DNA of 64,000 nt from Streptomyces sp. SS1-1 (GTDB taxonomy: Bacteria > Actinomycetota > Actinomycetes > Streptomycetales > Streptomycetaceae), in NCBI RefSeq assembly GCF_008973465.1, contig NZ_WBXN01000004.1, positions 1 through 64,000 on the forward strand, in the 5' to 3' direction. Positions 23,799-33,311 of this stretch are shown one piece after another; positions within the stretch are counted from its first letter, which is position 1; each line of letters starts with the position of its first letter. The position numbers were made by a program, and so were the translations under genes. Under the pieces are notes generated by a model. It was not told the DNA's origin. It worked only from the letters and a program-made list of their open reading frames with translations, and did not search any database.

Positions 23799-25928
23799 TC
23801 AGCCGATCCTTCCCGGGCCTCCGCCCTGGGGCGAGCGTGCGGCCTCCTCCAGCGTCTCCCGGGCTGCCGTTTCGTTCTCCGGCTCGTTCGTGCTGTCCGT
23901 GCCGGCACGCTGGTAGGGGATCACGACGTCGTGGCGTCGGTCCGGGTCAGGTTCGGCCCGTTCCGCCGTCGATCTGTCGGCCAGAGCGTTGACGGCGGCG
24001 TTGAACCGCTCGATGGACGTGGGATGGTCCGGGCCGAGGACGTACTCCTTGAGGGTACGGCGGTGCGGTTCCATCGGGTCGTGGCCTGGTGCGCGGACCG
24101 ACCTGAGGATCTCCGGAAGCCGGGTGCAGGCGCGGTCGAGCAGGTAGGCGCCGCCCGCGGTGGTGTATGCGGCCCGGAAGTCATCGTCGGGCAGATCCTG
24201 GGCGTTGGTCAGGGCATACGGCTTCAGGCTGGCCACAAAGTCGGCTACGACGGAGGAGACGTCGCTGATGAGCAGGTCCGCCTGGTTGAAGCACTCGTAG
24301 AGCGTGGGCAGTTGCCCGGTGATCACCTGGTGGCGGACCACCCCCTGGCTCTCCCAGTAGAGCTCGTGCCAGGCGGCATGCAGTGCGTTCCATTCGCCTG
24401 CGCCATCGTCGTCCGGCAGGCGTGCGTCTCGGGTCTGCTGGGCGTGGTCGCCATGGTGACTGCCTGTCAGCCCGTCCAGGCGGGTCCGTAGCTCCTTCAG
24501 GCGCGGGGCGGCGGCTTCGGCCTGGGAGGTCTCGTGGCGTTCGTTGTCGGCGTCGAGCAGTTCGCGGATGGTCCGGTCTGCGGCGGCCGCCTCGGCCGAG
24601 CGCTTGCCGGTGAGAGGATGCGGTTTGTAGAGAACCCGCACGTTCTCCGCGAGGAGCTGCTCGACCAGGCGTACGCCCATCGGGATCAGAGAGGTGTGGC
24701 AGTCGTCGTCGCTCCACCCCTCCCAGGTGGGGGCGTACAGGACGGTCGGCAGCGGACTCGCCGGGGTGTGCTCGGAGGCCGGGCGGATCGGCGCCAGCTG
24801 GGGGCGGCCCACCTCGACGATGGCCTGGTTGCTGATGGCGTGCCGTACTCGCTGGTATCGGTCGCGGCCCGCGCGGCCGGCCACCCAGATCTCGTCGTAG
24901 ACCTTGCTGACCCGGTTGCTGCTGGCGAGCTTGTCGCTGTCGCCGTGCCCGATGAAGACGTGCTTGGCCTCGGCGACCCGCAGCATGTGCACGTTCTTGC
25001 CGGCGTTGCCGGGATAGAGGACGACCCGGACGTCGGGCAGTTCCAGCTTGGCCAGGTCGTCGGCCTTGGGGACACAGATCACGGGGAGCCGGGTGCGGCT
25101 CAGGTATCGGAACGAGGCGTGCTCACGCAGGATGATCAGCGCGCGCCGGTCGAGCTGTTCCAGGGTCTCGATCCACATGTTGACCTGGTACATGAAGTCC
25201 CGCGACACCGAGGCGAAGCTGAAGTAAAGCGCCACCTCGGGCCGGTATCCGGCCAGTTGCCGGTTGACCTCGGAGATCACCTCGTCCGGTGCCGGCATCC
25301 GGCGTACCCGGCGCAGCTGCACCAGCATGGCCAGCACCGCGGCCAGGGACAGCCCCAGCGTGAGCGCGAAGCCGGTCTCGGCCGGGTGGCTGGTCCCTGC
25401 GGCCAGCGCGGCCAGCAGTCCTATGTGGGCCGGCACATCGAGGTGCAGCAGCTTCCGCAAAAACCGGCGGTACAGCGGAGCGGGCGGGCTCTGCGGGATA
25501 CCCGCCGCGCTCATGTCGAGATTGCGGACGGCCATGGGCAGCTCGCGCCGGCGACGCACAGCGTGGTGCACGGCGGTGTACAGCGTGACGAGTGCGAAGT
25601 GCAGGCTGAAGGCGGCCAGCCCCGCGACCAGGAGGGTGGTCGGTACGTCCATGCGCTGGGCCAGGACGAGCAGCAGGGCCGTCCGCACGGCGAAGCGCAG
25701 GGTGCGGTCGAACTGCAGCGCCGCCAGCCGGCGCACGAAGGCGGGCGCCCGCACGTGCAGCGCCTCGTCGGCGACGTATGTCACGGCCGAGGCCGCGGCG
25801 AAGCCCCACAGGGACGGCATCAGGGCGAACACCGGCAGGGTCGCGAAAGCGGTGCCGAACAGAAGCACGAGGAGCAAGTCGGCCGTCCCCCGCACACGAA
25901 GCACGGCACAAAGCCAACGGATCAACAT
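23799..25928 (-). CDS. CDP-glycerol glycerophosphotransferase family protein with N-terminal membrane domain
   Basis: The 709-residue protein has about five hydrophobic helices in the first 250 residues (TADLLLVLLFGTAFATLPVF, FAAASAVTYVADEALH, LLVAGLAAFSLHFALVTLYT among them). A C-terminal half follows with the teichoic-acid-polymerase fold: VVLYPGNAGKNVHMLRVAEA, KHVFIGHGDSDKLASSNRVS, VLYAPTWEGWSDDDCHTSLI, VLYKPHPLTGKRSA and DLLISDVSSVVADFVASLKP. Such enzymes transfer glycerol-phosphate to lipid-linked acceptors for wall teichoic acid or related polymers. The ATG at 25928 is preceded by AGAGGAAAC at a rather long distance. It ends in a Pro/Glu-rich tail next to the 8-bp repeat and stands alone. 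Confidence 0.88.
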   Translation of the reverse strand: MLIRWLCAVLRVRGTADLLLVLLFGTAFATLPVFALMPSLWGFAAASAVTYVADEALHVRAPAFVRRLAALQFDRTLRFAVRTALLLVLAQRMDVPTTLLVAGLAAFSLHFALVTLYTAVHHAVRRRRELPMAVRNLDMSAAGIPQSPPAPLYRRFLRKLLHLDVPAHIGLLAALAAGTSHPAETGFALTLGLSLAAVLAMLVQLRRVRRMPAPDEVISEVNRQLAGYRPEVALYFSFASVSRDFMYQVNMWIETLEQLDRRALIILREHASFRYLSRTRLPVICVPKADDLAKLELPDVRVVLYPGNAGKNVHMLRVAEAKHVFIGHGDSDKLASSNRVSKVYDEIWVAGRAGRDRYQRVRHAISNQAIVEVGRPQLAPIRPASEHTPASPLPTVLYAPTWEGWSDDDCHTSLIPMGVRLVEQLLAENVRVLYKPHPLTGKRSAEAAAADRTIRELLDADNERHETSQAEAAAPRLKELRTRLDGLTGSHHGDHAQQTRDARLPDDDGAGEWNALHAAWHELYWESQGVVRHQVITGQLPTLYECFNQADLLISDVSSVVADFVASLKPYALTNAQDLPDDDFRAAYTTAGGAYLLDRACTRLPEILRSVRAPGHDPMEPHRRTLKEYVLGPDHPTSIERFNAAVNALADRSTAERAEPDPDRRHDVVIPYQRAGTDSTNEPENETAARETLEEAARSPQGGGPGRIG

Positions 25929-26287
25929 GGGCAAGGGTGTTTCCTCTTTGGAAGGCTGCGCGAGGCGGCGATGCCGCAGTACACCCGTTCGACATGAGAA
26001 AGATGTGGAAGGTTGTACGTCTGAATGAAAGTAGAGGTTCACCTTCCGTTCGCGGTGAATGTCTGTGCGCCGCAGGATCGGCGTGGTCCAGGTGGTGCAG
26101 AGCCGAGAGGTCCAGCTGCAGACCATCAGCGCGGTGGTCTGGGTCCGGGCGCGGCGGCGAACGCGACGTAGCGCGTGAGCTGGGTGAACATCATGGGCGC
26201 GGACTGTGGGTGCCGGGGGCGCACCGCCGAGTCGGTTCGGCTGCTGACCCCCTCTGGGCGGAACCCGACCCCGCCTACGATGGCGAG
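25929..26287. other. gene-free stretch, divergent promoters expected
   Basis: No credible gene in about 360 bp. An A/T-richer block at 25,985-26,050 is a likely promoter region for the glycerophosphotransferase gene on the minus strand and stands out from the surrounding GC-rich DNA. Confidence 0.4.
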
Positions 26288-26965
26288 GTGAAATTCGTCA
26301 TGGTGCCGGGTGGCTGGCAGGGCGGATGGGTGTTCGACTCGGTGGCTGCCGAGCTGCGCCGGGACGGTCATCACGTCGAGGCGGTGACCCTGTCGGGGCT
26401 GGAGGCGGACCGTCAGGTCGACGTGGACCGTCCGCCGAATCTCGACGCCCATATCGCCCAGGTGGCCGAGATCATCGACCGCGGCGACGGAACGCCCGTC
26501 GCGCTGTGTGGGCACAGCTACGGCGGGATGGTGATCGCCGGTGTCGCGGATCGGCTCGGCGACCGCCTCGACCAGCTCGTCTTCATGGACGCCTACGTCC
26601 CGGACGACGGGGATTCGTGCTGGTCCTTGACCAGCGACCGCTTCCGGGAGTTGTTCATGTCCGGCGCCCGCGCCGACGGCCGGTGGGTGGCGGTCCCCGA
26701 GGGACTCGATCCGCGCGCGCGGCCGCACCCGCTGGCGAGCTTCGTGCAGTCGATCACGCTGGGAGGCGACCCCGCCCGTCCGCTCGGCAAGACGTTCATC
26801 AGCGGTGGGGCGTGGCCGGGCAGCCCGTTCGTGGCCCTGACGCAACGGTTGCGCAGCGACTCTGGCTGGCGGGTTCACGAGATCCCCGTCGGGCACAACA
26901 TCGCCCGCCGCGACCCGCAACGCCTCGCTGCCGTTCTGGGCGCGCTGCCGCCCGGCTCCGCCTGA
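26288..26965 (+). CDS. alpha/beta hydrolase (salicylate esterase-like)
   Basis: The 225-residue hydrolase starts at a GTG with GGCGAG before it and begins MKFVMVPGGWQGGWVFDSVA, the usual start of small esterase-type hydrolases. The nucleophile elbow is ALCGHSYGGMVIAGVADRLG (Ser near residue 80). The C-terminal catalytic His lies in IPVGHNIARRDP, and the acid is probably in the region around residue 165-195, though the usual pattern is less clear. It resembles plant-type methyl-ester hydrolases and their bacterial relatives. Single gene; substrate unknown. Confidence 0.85.
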   Translation: MKFVMVPGGWQGGWVFDSVAAELRRDGHHVEAVTLSGLEADRQVDVDRPPNLDAHIAQVAEIIDRGDGTPVALCGHSYGGMVIAGVADRLGDRLDQLVFMDAYVPDDGDSCWSLTSDRFRELFMSGARADGRWVAVPEGLDPRARPHPLASFVQSITLGGDPARPLGKTFISGGAWPGSPFVALTQRLRSDSGWRVHEIPVGHNIARRDPQRLAAVLGALPPGSA

Positions 26966-27101
26966 CACGCAGCCGCTCTCCCCTGGGTCGTACTCCCCGT
27001 GGGGGTGGACGGACGCCGGGTCTGTTCGGTGCCCACCGTCACCGGACGATGGTGCCGCTGGTGCCGGGGCGGGGAAGACCCCGCTCCGGCACCAGCACCG
27101 C

Positions 27102-30100
27102 TCACTCCCCGTCGCGCAGCCGCTCCGCCAGCCCCGTCAAGGACTCGGCTTCCTCGGTGTGGCCGAGGGCTCTCAGCCGGGACGCCGCCGACTCGACCCG
27201 GGTGAGGGCCGGGCCGGGGCGTTCCAGGTAGACGCCCTCGACGATGCCGGCCAGGCGGACGCACTCCGCCCACTCCCCCGCCACGTCGGCGTCCTCACCC
27301 GGTTCCCCAAGCAGGCCGAGGGCCTTCTCCAGTGCGGCCAGCGCCTCGTCGTACGCGCCGGCGTAGGCGTTGATCCGCCCGTGCTCGTAGGCCAGGGCCG
27401 TGTCCAGGGAGCGGCCGTGGGCCTCGAAGCCGGCGGTGCGGGCTTCGTCGGCCACCCGGCCGGCGTCGTCCAGGAAGGCGCGGGCTTCGGTCAGGCCCTC
27501 CGGGCCCTGCTGCTGGGTCCGGAGCCGGGCCAGCTCGCGCAGGGCGTTGCTGACGTGCTCGTACCGAGGGTCGCGGGCGTGGGCGGCGAGCGCCTGGTCC
27601 ACGGCCTCCCGGGCCTGGGCGAACTCCCCCGCCTCGCCGAGCAGCATGGCGGTCTCCGCCGCGATCATGGCGTGGCTGCCCGGGTCGTCGTCCCAGCCGG
27701 CCGACTCGGCTGCGAGGGCGACGAACTCCGCGGTGGCGGCCTTGAGGTCGTCACCGGCGCGCAGGGCGCGGGCGCGGGTCAGGCGCAGCTGGGCGACGAG
27801 CCGGTCGTCCAGTTCGCCGTCGACGACGTCCGGCTCCACGAGCAGGGAATCGAGGAGTGCGATGCAGTCCTCGATCCGTCCCATGTCGAGGCTGAGCTGG
27901 GCGGCGTTGCTGTAGGTGCAGAAGGCGTCGAAGCGGGTGCCCGTCCGCAGTTCCAGCTCCGCCGACCGCGTCAGGTGGCGCAGCGCCGCGTCGTGGCGGC
28001 CCAGGTTCACGGACACCTGCGCCAGTTCGCCGTGCAGGCTCGCGGCGTCGACCGCTTCGGCGGGCCACTGGGCGGCCAGCCGTACCGCTTCGGTGAGGCT
28101 CGCGTGGGCGGCCTCCGCGTCACCGAGGCCGAGTTGGATCTTGCCGCGCAGGGACAGCGCGCGGGGCAGGTGCCAGGCGGGACCGTCGGTCCGCAGGGAC
28201 TCGACCAGGCCGTCCACCTCGGCGATCGCGGTCGGCAGGTCGCCGGCCATGGCGTGTGTGGTGGCGCGCAGCAGGCGTGCGGCCGCGATCTGGCCCGTGA
28301 GGTGGTGCCGGGTGGCGAAGTCGTACGCCAGTTCCACGTCGGCGAGGATCGCGGGCACGTGCTCGCTGTCCCCGGAGGCCTGGAAGCGCAGGCCACGCGC
28401 GCTGACCCGCAGGCGCAGCAGCCGCGCCTCGAGGTACGGGGCGATCCCGGACGCCTGCTCGTGCAGGCGCACCAGCTCCGCGTGGGCCTCGTCGAGGACC
28501 TCGACCCGGGCCGCGGCCATCGCCTCCGGATCCGCGCCCTCGGAACCGGTGCCTTGGGCGTCGGGGCCCTCGGACGTGGCGGCCTCCGCGCCCTCCGCCT
28601 CCGGCTCTGTCGGAGCCACCTGGGTGCGTGCCAGCACCGCCCTCGCGCGGGCGATCACCGCGTGACCCGTGAGCCCGGCGTCCTCGTACAGGGTCGCGGC
28701 CTCGTCGTAGAGCGCCGCAGCGTCGGCGTGTGCTTCCTTGCGCTCCGCCACCGTCGCCTCCTCCTCCAGGAGGTCCGCCCGCAGCCGTACCAGCGGTCCG
28801 ACGTCCGGATCGTCCGGGTGGACGTAGTCCGGCTCGGTGGTGAGGGTGCGCAGGCGGGACCAGCACGCGTGCGCGTCCGGGTGGCCCTGTTCGTCCAGTT
28901 CCCGCGCCCGCTTGATCAGTTCGGCGGTCGTCTCGGGCAGCGCATCGGCCGGTGCCGGCGCGGCCGGGGCGGCCGTTGGGACGACGTCGTCGAGGGTGCG
29001 CGGGCGCAGGGTCAGCTCCAGCGACTCCAGCAGCGGCGCCCTCTCGAGGCGGGCCGCGCGGCGGTCGGTGTGGGCCGTCGTGCCGTTGCGGGCGTCGAAG
29101 CGGGCGGCCAGGTCGTCGGCGCGGCGCCGCACCTCGGCGCGCAGCGACGCCACCGTCCAGCTCCGGCCGGGAAACCCGGCGGCGGGCAGCTCCCCGTGGC
29201 CCAGCGCCTCGACCCGGGCGAGGAGCACCTCCACGCCGGTGAGCAGGTCGAGCTGGGCCAGGGGCGAGTCGACCTCGGTGAAGAGGGTGCGGTTCTCCGC
29301 GAGCAGTTCCAGGCCGCGTGCCTCGTTGCCGGTGAGCGCGCAGAACTCCAGGTGGCGGCCGATCTCCCCGGCCATCGAGGGGTTGCGGCGGCAGCCGCGG
29401 TAGCCGGCCAGGTGCAGGCGGCGCGCCTCGTCGGTGCGGCCGGCGCGCAGCAGCGGCAGCAGCGCGTACGAGATGGAGCGGGCCGGCTCCTCCTGGCAGG
29501 ACTCCTCGCCGGCCAGCACCGGCTCCCAGGCGCGCAGCGCCCGCTCGTCGTCGCCCACCGCCAGGTGGTACAGGGCGCGCTCGCAGGTCTCGCACGCCTC
29601 GCAGTCGCTGAGCATGCCGCGGGTCCGGCCCGCCCACAGCTCGTAGGCGAGGGCGGTGTCGCCGCCGACGTGGGCGGCGAGCTGGTACGCCTGTCCGTAG
29701 TACGGCTGGAGGTCGAGCCCTGCCTTCTCGTAGCGGTCGCGCATCTCCGTCTGCCACTGGCGCAGGCTGGTCAGCGGCATCTCGGGCAGGCTGCGCAGGG
29801 CGTTGGCGACCCACTTGAACCGCCAGAACAGCTGATGGCGCAGCCGGGCGTCGAACACGTCGGGCTGCTCGTCGAAGAGGTTCAGCAGCCGGGCGAAGAC
29901 GACGGGCGACTTCCGCGGCTCGGAGCCGTACGTGTACGCCTCCTGGAGTTCCAGCAGGGCGTGGATCAGCGGCACGGGCTCGCCGAACAGCTCGGCCGCC
30001 TCGGCGAGTTCCTCGGCGGTGACGGTACGGGTGCGGCCGTAGGGGCGCCGGTCGTTCTCCCGCAGCGCCTCGAACAGCTCGTCGGTGGTCTGGGGTGCGG

Positions 30101-30107
30101 TCTGCAT
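27102..30107 (-). CDS. large tetratricopeptide-repeat protein, partner of HSP90-like protein
   Basis: The 1,001-residue, almost wholly helical protein begins MQTAPQTTDELFEALREND at an ATG two bases after the HSP90-like gene stop. Repeated helix pairs with alanine/leucine TPR spacing run from about residue 60 to the end; good examples are DAASLHGELAQVSVNLGRHD and FDAFCTYSNAAQLSLDMGRI. A CxxCxxC group (DCEACETCERALYHL) near residue 165 could bind metal. An acidic, low-complexity linker lies near residues 525-545. No enzymatic domain is seen. TPR proteins commonly dock to HSP90, and the tight coupling suggests that role here. No known gene name. Confidence 0.85.
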   Translation of the reverse strand: MQTAPQTTDELFEALRENDRRPYGRTRTVTAEELAEAAELFGEPVPLIHALLELQEAYTYGSEPRKSPVVFARLLNLFDEQPDVFDARLRHQLFWRFKWVANALRSLPEMPLTSLRQWQTEMRDRYEKAGLDLQPYYGQAYQLAAHVGGDTALAYELWAGRTRGMLSDCEACETCERALYHLAVGDDERALRAWEPVLAGEESCQEEPARSISYALLPLLRAGRTDEARRLHLAGYRGCRRNPSMAGEIGRHLEFCALTGNEARGLELLAENRTLFTEVDSPLAQLDLLTGVEVLLARVEALGHGELPAAGFPGRSWTVASLRAEVRRRADDLAARFDARNGTTAHTDRRAARLERAPLLESLELTLRPRTLDDVVPTAAPAAPAPADALPETTAELIKRARELDEQGHPDAHACWSRLRTLTTEPDYVHPDDPDVGPLVRLRADLLEEEATVAERKEAHADAAALYDEAATLYEDAGLTGHAVIARARAVLARTQVAPTEPEAEGAEAATSEGPDAQGTGSEGADPEAMAAARVEVLDEAHAELVRLHEQASGIAPYLEARLLRLRVSARGLRFQASGDSEHVPAILADVELAYDFATRHHLTGQIAAARLLRATTHAMAGDLPTAIAEVDGLVESLRTDGPAWHLPRALSLRGKIQLGLGDAEAAHASLTEAVRLAAQWPAEAVDAASLHGELAQVSVNLGRHDAALRHLTRSAELELRTGTRFDAFCTYSNAAQLSLDMGRIEDCIALLDSLLVEPDVVDGELDDRLVAQLRLTRARALRAGDDLKAATAEFVALAAESAGWDDDPGSHAMIAAETAMLLGEAGEFAQAREAVDQALAAHARDPRYEHVSNALRELARLRTQQQGPEGLTEARAFLDDAGRVADEARTAGFEAHGRSLDTALAYEHGRINAYAGAYDEALAALEKALGLLGEPGEDADVAGEWAECVRLAGIVEGVYLERPGPALTRVESAASRLRALGHTEEAESLTGLAERLRDGE

Positions 30108-30109
30108 CG

Positions 30110-31939
30110 TCAGCTGTCCTTGCGCAGGGCGTGGGCGAGAAGGTCGAGGAAGGAGCGGTTGATGAGGCTGGACTCGGCGGGCCGCAGCGGGCGCCGGGAC
30201 AGCAGCGCGGCCTGCCCGTACAGGGCCTCCGCGCTGGTGCGGGCCAGTTCGGGCTCGTCGATCGTGACGGCGGTGCGCACCAGCGGGTTGAGCTGGTTGA
30301 GGATCAACTGGGCGCGCGGGGCCTCCTGTTGCAGGGCGCCGAGGATGTCGCCCCACAGGCCGCCGTCCTGCTCACGGGCGAGCCGGGAGCGGGTGCGCTC
30401 GTGCCGGGCCTCGCGGCTGTCGACGAGCAGGGCGGGCGCGGACGCCGGCTGGAAGGCGCGCAGCGCGACGTCGCAGTCGAACACCACGAGGGCGTCCCGG
30501 GCGAGCGCCAGGTAGGCCGCGGCGGCCAGTTCCGTCTCCCGGTCGACCGGGTCGAGGTGCGCGGTCAGGGTCGCCGGGTCGAGGTCGGCGACGCTCACCT
30601 CGGGCCTGATCTCCGGCAGCCGGTGCGCCAGTTCACGGTCGTAGGTGTAGCCGCCGTTGACCACGCCGAGCCCGGCGGCCGACGCGATGGCCGCGACCTG
30701 CCGGAACTCCTCGACGCTGGACGTGACCAGTACGGTGCGGTGGGTGCGGGCGAACTCGTCCAGGGTGCAGTGGCCGTCGGTCGTCTCGAACGGCAGCCAC
30801 GGCAGCAGCATCCGCAGGATCTCGTCGTCGTGCACGGCGAGCGACTTCACCGACAGGTGGTGCGCCTGGAGGAAGCGGTGCAGCAGGTCCGGGTCGCTGG
30901 CGGCGACGCGGGCGATCCACGCGCGGAGCTTCTCGGCGAGCGCGTCACGGACGGCGGCGAGGGTGTCGTCCTCGTACAGGGCTTCGCGGGACGCCGTCGG
31001 GCGCAGGCTCTCCGCGTCGACGACGCAGCGGACGAAGAACGCCCAGTCGGGCAGGATCTCCTCCGCCTGCTCGGACAGCAGCATGCCCTTGACGTGCACC
31101 CGGTGGCCGTGACGGCGCCCGGCCGGCACCGTCTCCGGCAGTACGCAGGCGATGCCTCGCAGGCCCACGGCCGGCAGGTCCAGTTCGATGGTGTCCAGCG
31201 GGGCGAAGCCGAACACCTCCTCGCCGTAGGCGGCCAGCGCGCGGGAGCGGGCACCCGGCGTCGGGTACGTCCGCGCCCAGGGCGCCGTCTCGGGGTTGAC
31301 CGGGACGGCGGGGCCGGTGCCGTCGTCGAAGGTCACCGGGTGGCGCAGCAGCGAGCCGAAGTGCCCGGCGAGGGACCGTACTTGCGCGGGCCGCGTCCAC
31401 TCGCCGGCGTCGGCGCGCGGGGTCAGCGTGACGGTGGTGCCGGGCCGGGGCCGGGCGGAGGCGGGCAGGGTGCGCACGGTGTAGCTGCCGTCGCCGCGTC
31501 CCCGCCACTCCACGGCGGGCGCGTCGGGCGTGCGGGCGGAGCGGCTGACCACGTGGATCTCGTCCGCGACCAGGAAGCAGGACAGCAGGCCGATGCCGAA
31601 CTGGCCGATGAAGTCGCCGCGTTGCTCGGCGATCCCGTCGGCGCGTTTGCTGCTGCGGCCGATCGTGGCCAGGAAGGTGTGCACGTCGGTTTCGGTGAGG
31701 CCGACGCCGTCGTCCTCGACGCGGACCACGGCCGTGTCGGCGTACAGCCGGATGCCGAAGGCGCCGGCCGGGGCGGCCGGTTCGAGGGCGTGCCGGGCGG
31801 TGAGCGCGTCCACCGCGTTCTGCATCAGTTCACGCAGGTAGACGCGGGGGCTGGAGTAGAGGTGGTGGGAGAGCAGGTCGACGAGGCCACGCAGGTCGAC
31901 CTGGAAGGTGCGGTCGGCGGTGTTCTGGGGCAGGGTCAT
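30110..31939 (-). CDS. HSP90-family chaperone (HtpG-like)
   Basis: The 609-residue protein has the Bergerat ATP-binding fold at the N-terminus: YLRELMQNAVDALTARHALE (Asn for Mg), RVEDDGVGLTETDVHTFLAT (DxGxG) and GQFGIGLLSCFLVADEI (GxxGxG). The middle domain includes VHVKGMLLSEQAEEILPDWA and SREALYEDD with the Arg that contacts ATP. The C-terminal dimerisation part is divergent, though total length is close to E. coli HtpG. It sits in an operon with two helical-repeat proteins rather than with general heat-shock genes, and no HrcA/CIRCE-type element was noticed. It may be a dedicated chaperone for that module. Confidence 0.9.
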   Translation of the reverse strand: MTLPQNTADRTFQVDLRGLVDLLSHHLYSSPRVYLRELMQNAVDALTARHALEPAAPAGAFGIRLYADTAVVRVEDDGVGLTETDVHTFLATIGRSSKRADGIAEQRGDFIGQFGIGLLSCFLVADEIHVVSRSARTPDAPAVEWRGRGDGSYTVRTLPASARPRPGTTVTLTPRADAGEWTRPAQVRSLAGHFGSLLRHPVTFDDGTGPAVPVNPETAPWARTYPTPGARSRALAAYGEEVFGFAPLDTIELDLPAVGLRGIACVLPETVPAGRRHGHRVHVKGMLLSEQAEEILPDWAFFVRCVVDAESLRPTASREALYEDDTLAAVRDALAEKLRAWIARVAASDPDLLHRFLQAHHLSVKSLAVHDDEILRMLLPWLPFETTDGHCTLDEFARTHRTVLVTSSVEEFRQVAAIASAAGLGVVNGGYTYDRELAHRLPEIRPEVSVADLDPATLTAHLDPVDRETELAAAAYLALARDALVVFDCDVALRAFQPASAPALLVDSREARHERTRSRLAREQDGGLWGDILGALQQEAPRAQLILNQLNPLVRTAVTIDEPELARTSAEALYGQAALLSRRPLRPAESSLINRSFLDLLAHALRKDS

Positions 31940-32005
31940 CGGCGGTCCGAAGTGTGTGTGAAGGCGTGCGACGGGTGAACGGCGGCGGACGGGGGCGAAC
32001 CGGGC

Positions 32006-32986
32006 TCAGAAGGCCTTGCGGAAGCGCGCGTACGCCTTCTGCGGTTCGGACATGTACGTCCACGGCCACTCGGTGTACGCGCCCTCCAGCTCGCGGAAGA
32101 CGTTCGAGGCCGTGCTGCTTCCGGCCAGGGACAGCGCCATGGCGAAGAAGTTGTAGTCGCCCTGCCAGCCCGGACGGCGCTCGTAGGCGTGGTGCAGGAT
32201 GCTGCGCTGCGCCGCCTGCCTCAGCTCGGTCCGGATTCTGGGCTGCTGCAGGCAGGCGCTGTCGTCGGACTCCACCCACTCCTCGATGTACGCCATGGCG
32301 ATCACGCAGCCGAGCCGGTGCCCGTCGGGTGCCTTGGCGAACGCGGCTCGGGCGAACCGCAGGGCCTCGCCCGGCTCACCGCCCCAGCGGGGCTGGAGCT
32401 GGGACAGCCATTCGAGGTGGACCTCCAGGTCGAGCGGGTCACGGCGCAGGGCGGCGTCACGCCGGGTCTCCGCGACCACGGAGCCGAGCGACATGCCGCG
32501 CGCGGAGGTGAGCAGGTGACGCCACGGCGTGATCCAGTCGGGACGCAGCTCGGCGGCCTCGAACAGGTGCTGCTCGGCGATGTTCAGCCGTTCGTGGAAG
32601 ACCTGCCACTGCTCCCGCTTGACGTCCACGGCACGCGCGCTGGTGCGGGCTTCCCAGCCCCAGTTGACGTGCCGCGCCCCGGATATCAGCAGGGCCAGGG
32701 CCCGGTGCTCCTTGTCCTCCTCGACGGCGCGGACGATCCAGTCCTGCACCCCGTCCAGGACGGCCAGCCTGCCGAGGACCTGGTGGTCGTGGCCCAGGTC
32801 GAAGGGGGCGAGGGCGGCCTTGACCGCTTCCCAGTCACCGGTGCCCGCCGCCTCCTCGACCGCCAGCGCCCGTGCGTCCCCGAGGGCGCGCAGGACGTAC
32901 GTCCCGTTCTTCCTGCGCGGTGTCGGCAGCGCGTACGGATCCGCCCCCGATCCGTCCCCACCCCTGCCGAACAATTTGCCGAACAT
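32006..32986 (-). CDS. helical-repeat hypothetical protein, first gene of HSP90 operon
   Basis: The 326-residue protein begins MFGKLFGRGGDGSGADPYAL at an ATG at 32986. The body is a series of tryptophan-rich helices typical of TPR-like solenoids (WEAVKAALAPFDLGHDHQVL, WQVFHERLNIAEQHLFEAAE, DWITPWRHLLTSARGMSLGS, EVHLEWLSQLQPRWGGEPGE). It ends EPQKAYARFRKAF. Similar Streptomyces proteins are unnamed. It precedes the HSP90-like gene by 66 bp on the same strand. An upstream inverted repeat at 33101-33121 may regulate it. Function unknown. Confidence 0.75.
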   Translation of the reverse strand: MFGKLFGRGGDGSGADPYALPTPRRKNGTYVLRALGDARALAVEEAAGTGDWEAVKAALAPFDLGHDHQVLGRLAVLDGVQDWIVRAVEEDKEHRALALLISGARHVNWGWEARTSARAVDVKREQWQVFHERLNIAEQHLFEAAELRPDWITPWRHLLTSARGMSLGSVVAETRRDAALRRDPLDLEVHLEWLSQLQPRWGGEPGEALRFARAAFAKAPDGHRLGCVIAMAYIEEWVESDDSACLQQPRIRTELRQAAQRSILHHAYERRPGWQGDYNFFAMALSLAGSSTASNVFRELEGAYTEWPWTYMSEPQKAYARFRKAF

Positions 32987-33311
32987 GTCGCGCCCTCCCC
33001 TGGTCCGCGTGATCGTTCGCGCATCATAGGGCGCCCCACTGACAGTGATGGCACAGGGTTTTCACATCGGGCTCACGCGAACGCCCCAGGTCGTACGGGG
33101 TGTGCCGGTACGTCCGGCACAGGGGCGCCGGTTCCGGGTACGCCAGGCTCCGGCGTCGAGGTCGGCGCGAGGGAGGGCAGGCAACCGGCGGGCAACCGGA
33201 GATGCACGTGCCTGCCCTCCCCTGCACGAGCCACGCGCACGGGGAAAAGCCGGAGCTCACAGGGTCGGTCTTGCGACCCGTTTGCCGCAGCGCACGGCTG
33301 TTCCCCGTCCC
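32987..33311. other. gene-free stretch upstream of HSP90 operon
   Basis: About 325 bp without a supported gene; a minus-strand 78-codon frame at 33,024-33,260 lacks family features or a ribosome binding site. It carries the inverted repeat at 33101-33121 and should hold the promoter of the operon. Confidence 0.45.
33101..33121. promoter_or_regulatory. 21-bp inverted repeat upstream of HSP90 operon
   Basis: TGTGCCGG, spacer TACGT, CCGGCACA. Perfect 8-bp arms about 115 bp upstream of the 32986 start and 190 bp downstream of the small gene at 33312. It could be an operator for the operon or the terminator of the small gene. Confidence 0.45.

Noticed and set aside
27159-30515. Plus-strand open frame of 1,118 codons opposite the TPR gene
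   Set aside because: It is the mirror frame of a high-GC gene; its Gly/Arg/Val-rich product has no domain, and the minus strand encodes a coherent helical-repeat protein.
33024-33260. 78-codon minus-strand gene
   Set aside because: No ribosome binding site, no family pattern, Cys/Pro/Arg-rich translation; it overlaps a likely promoter region.
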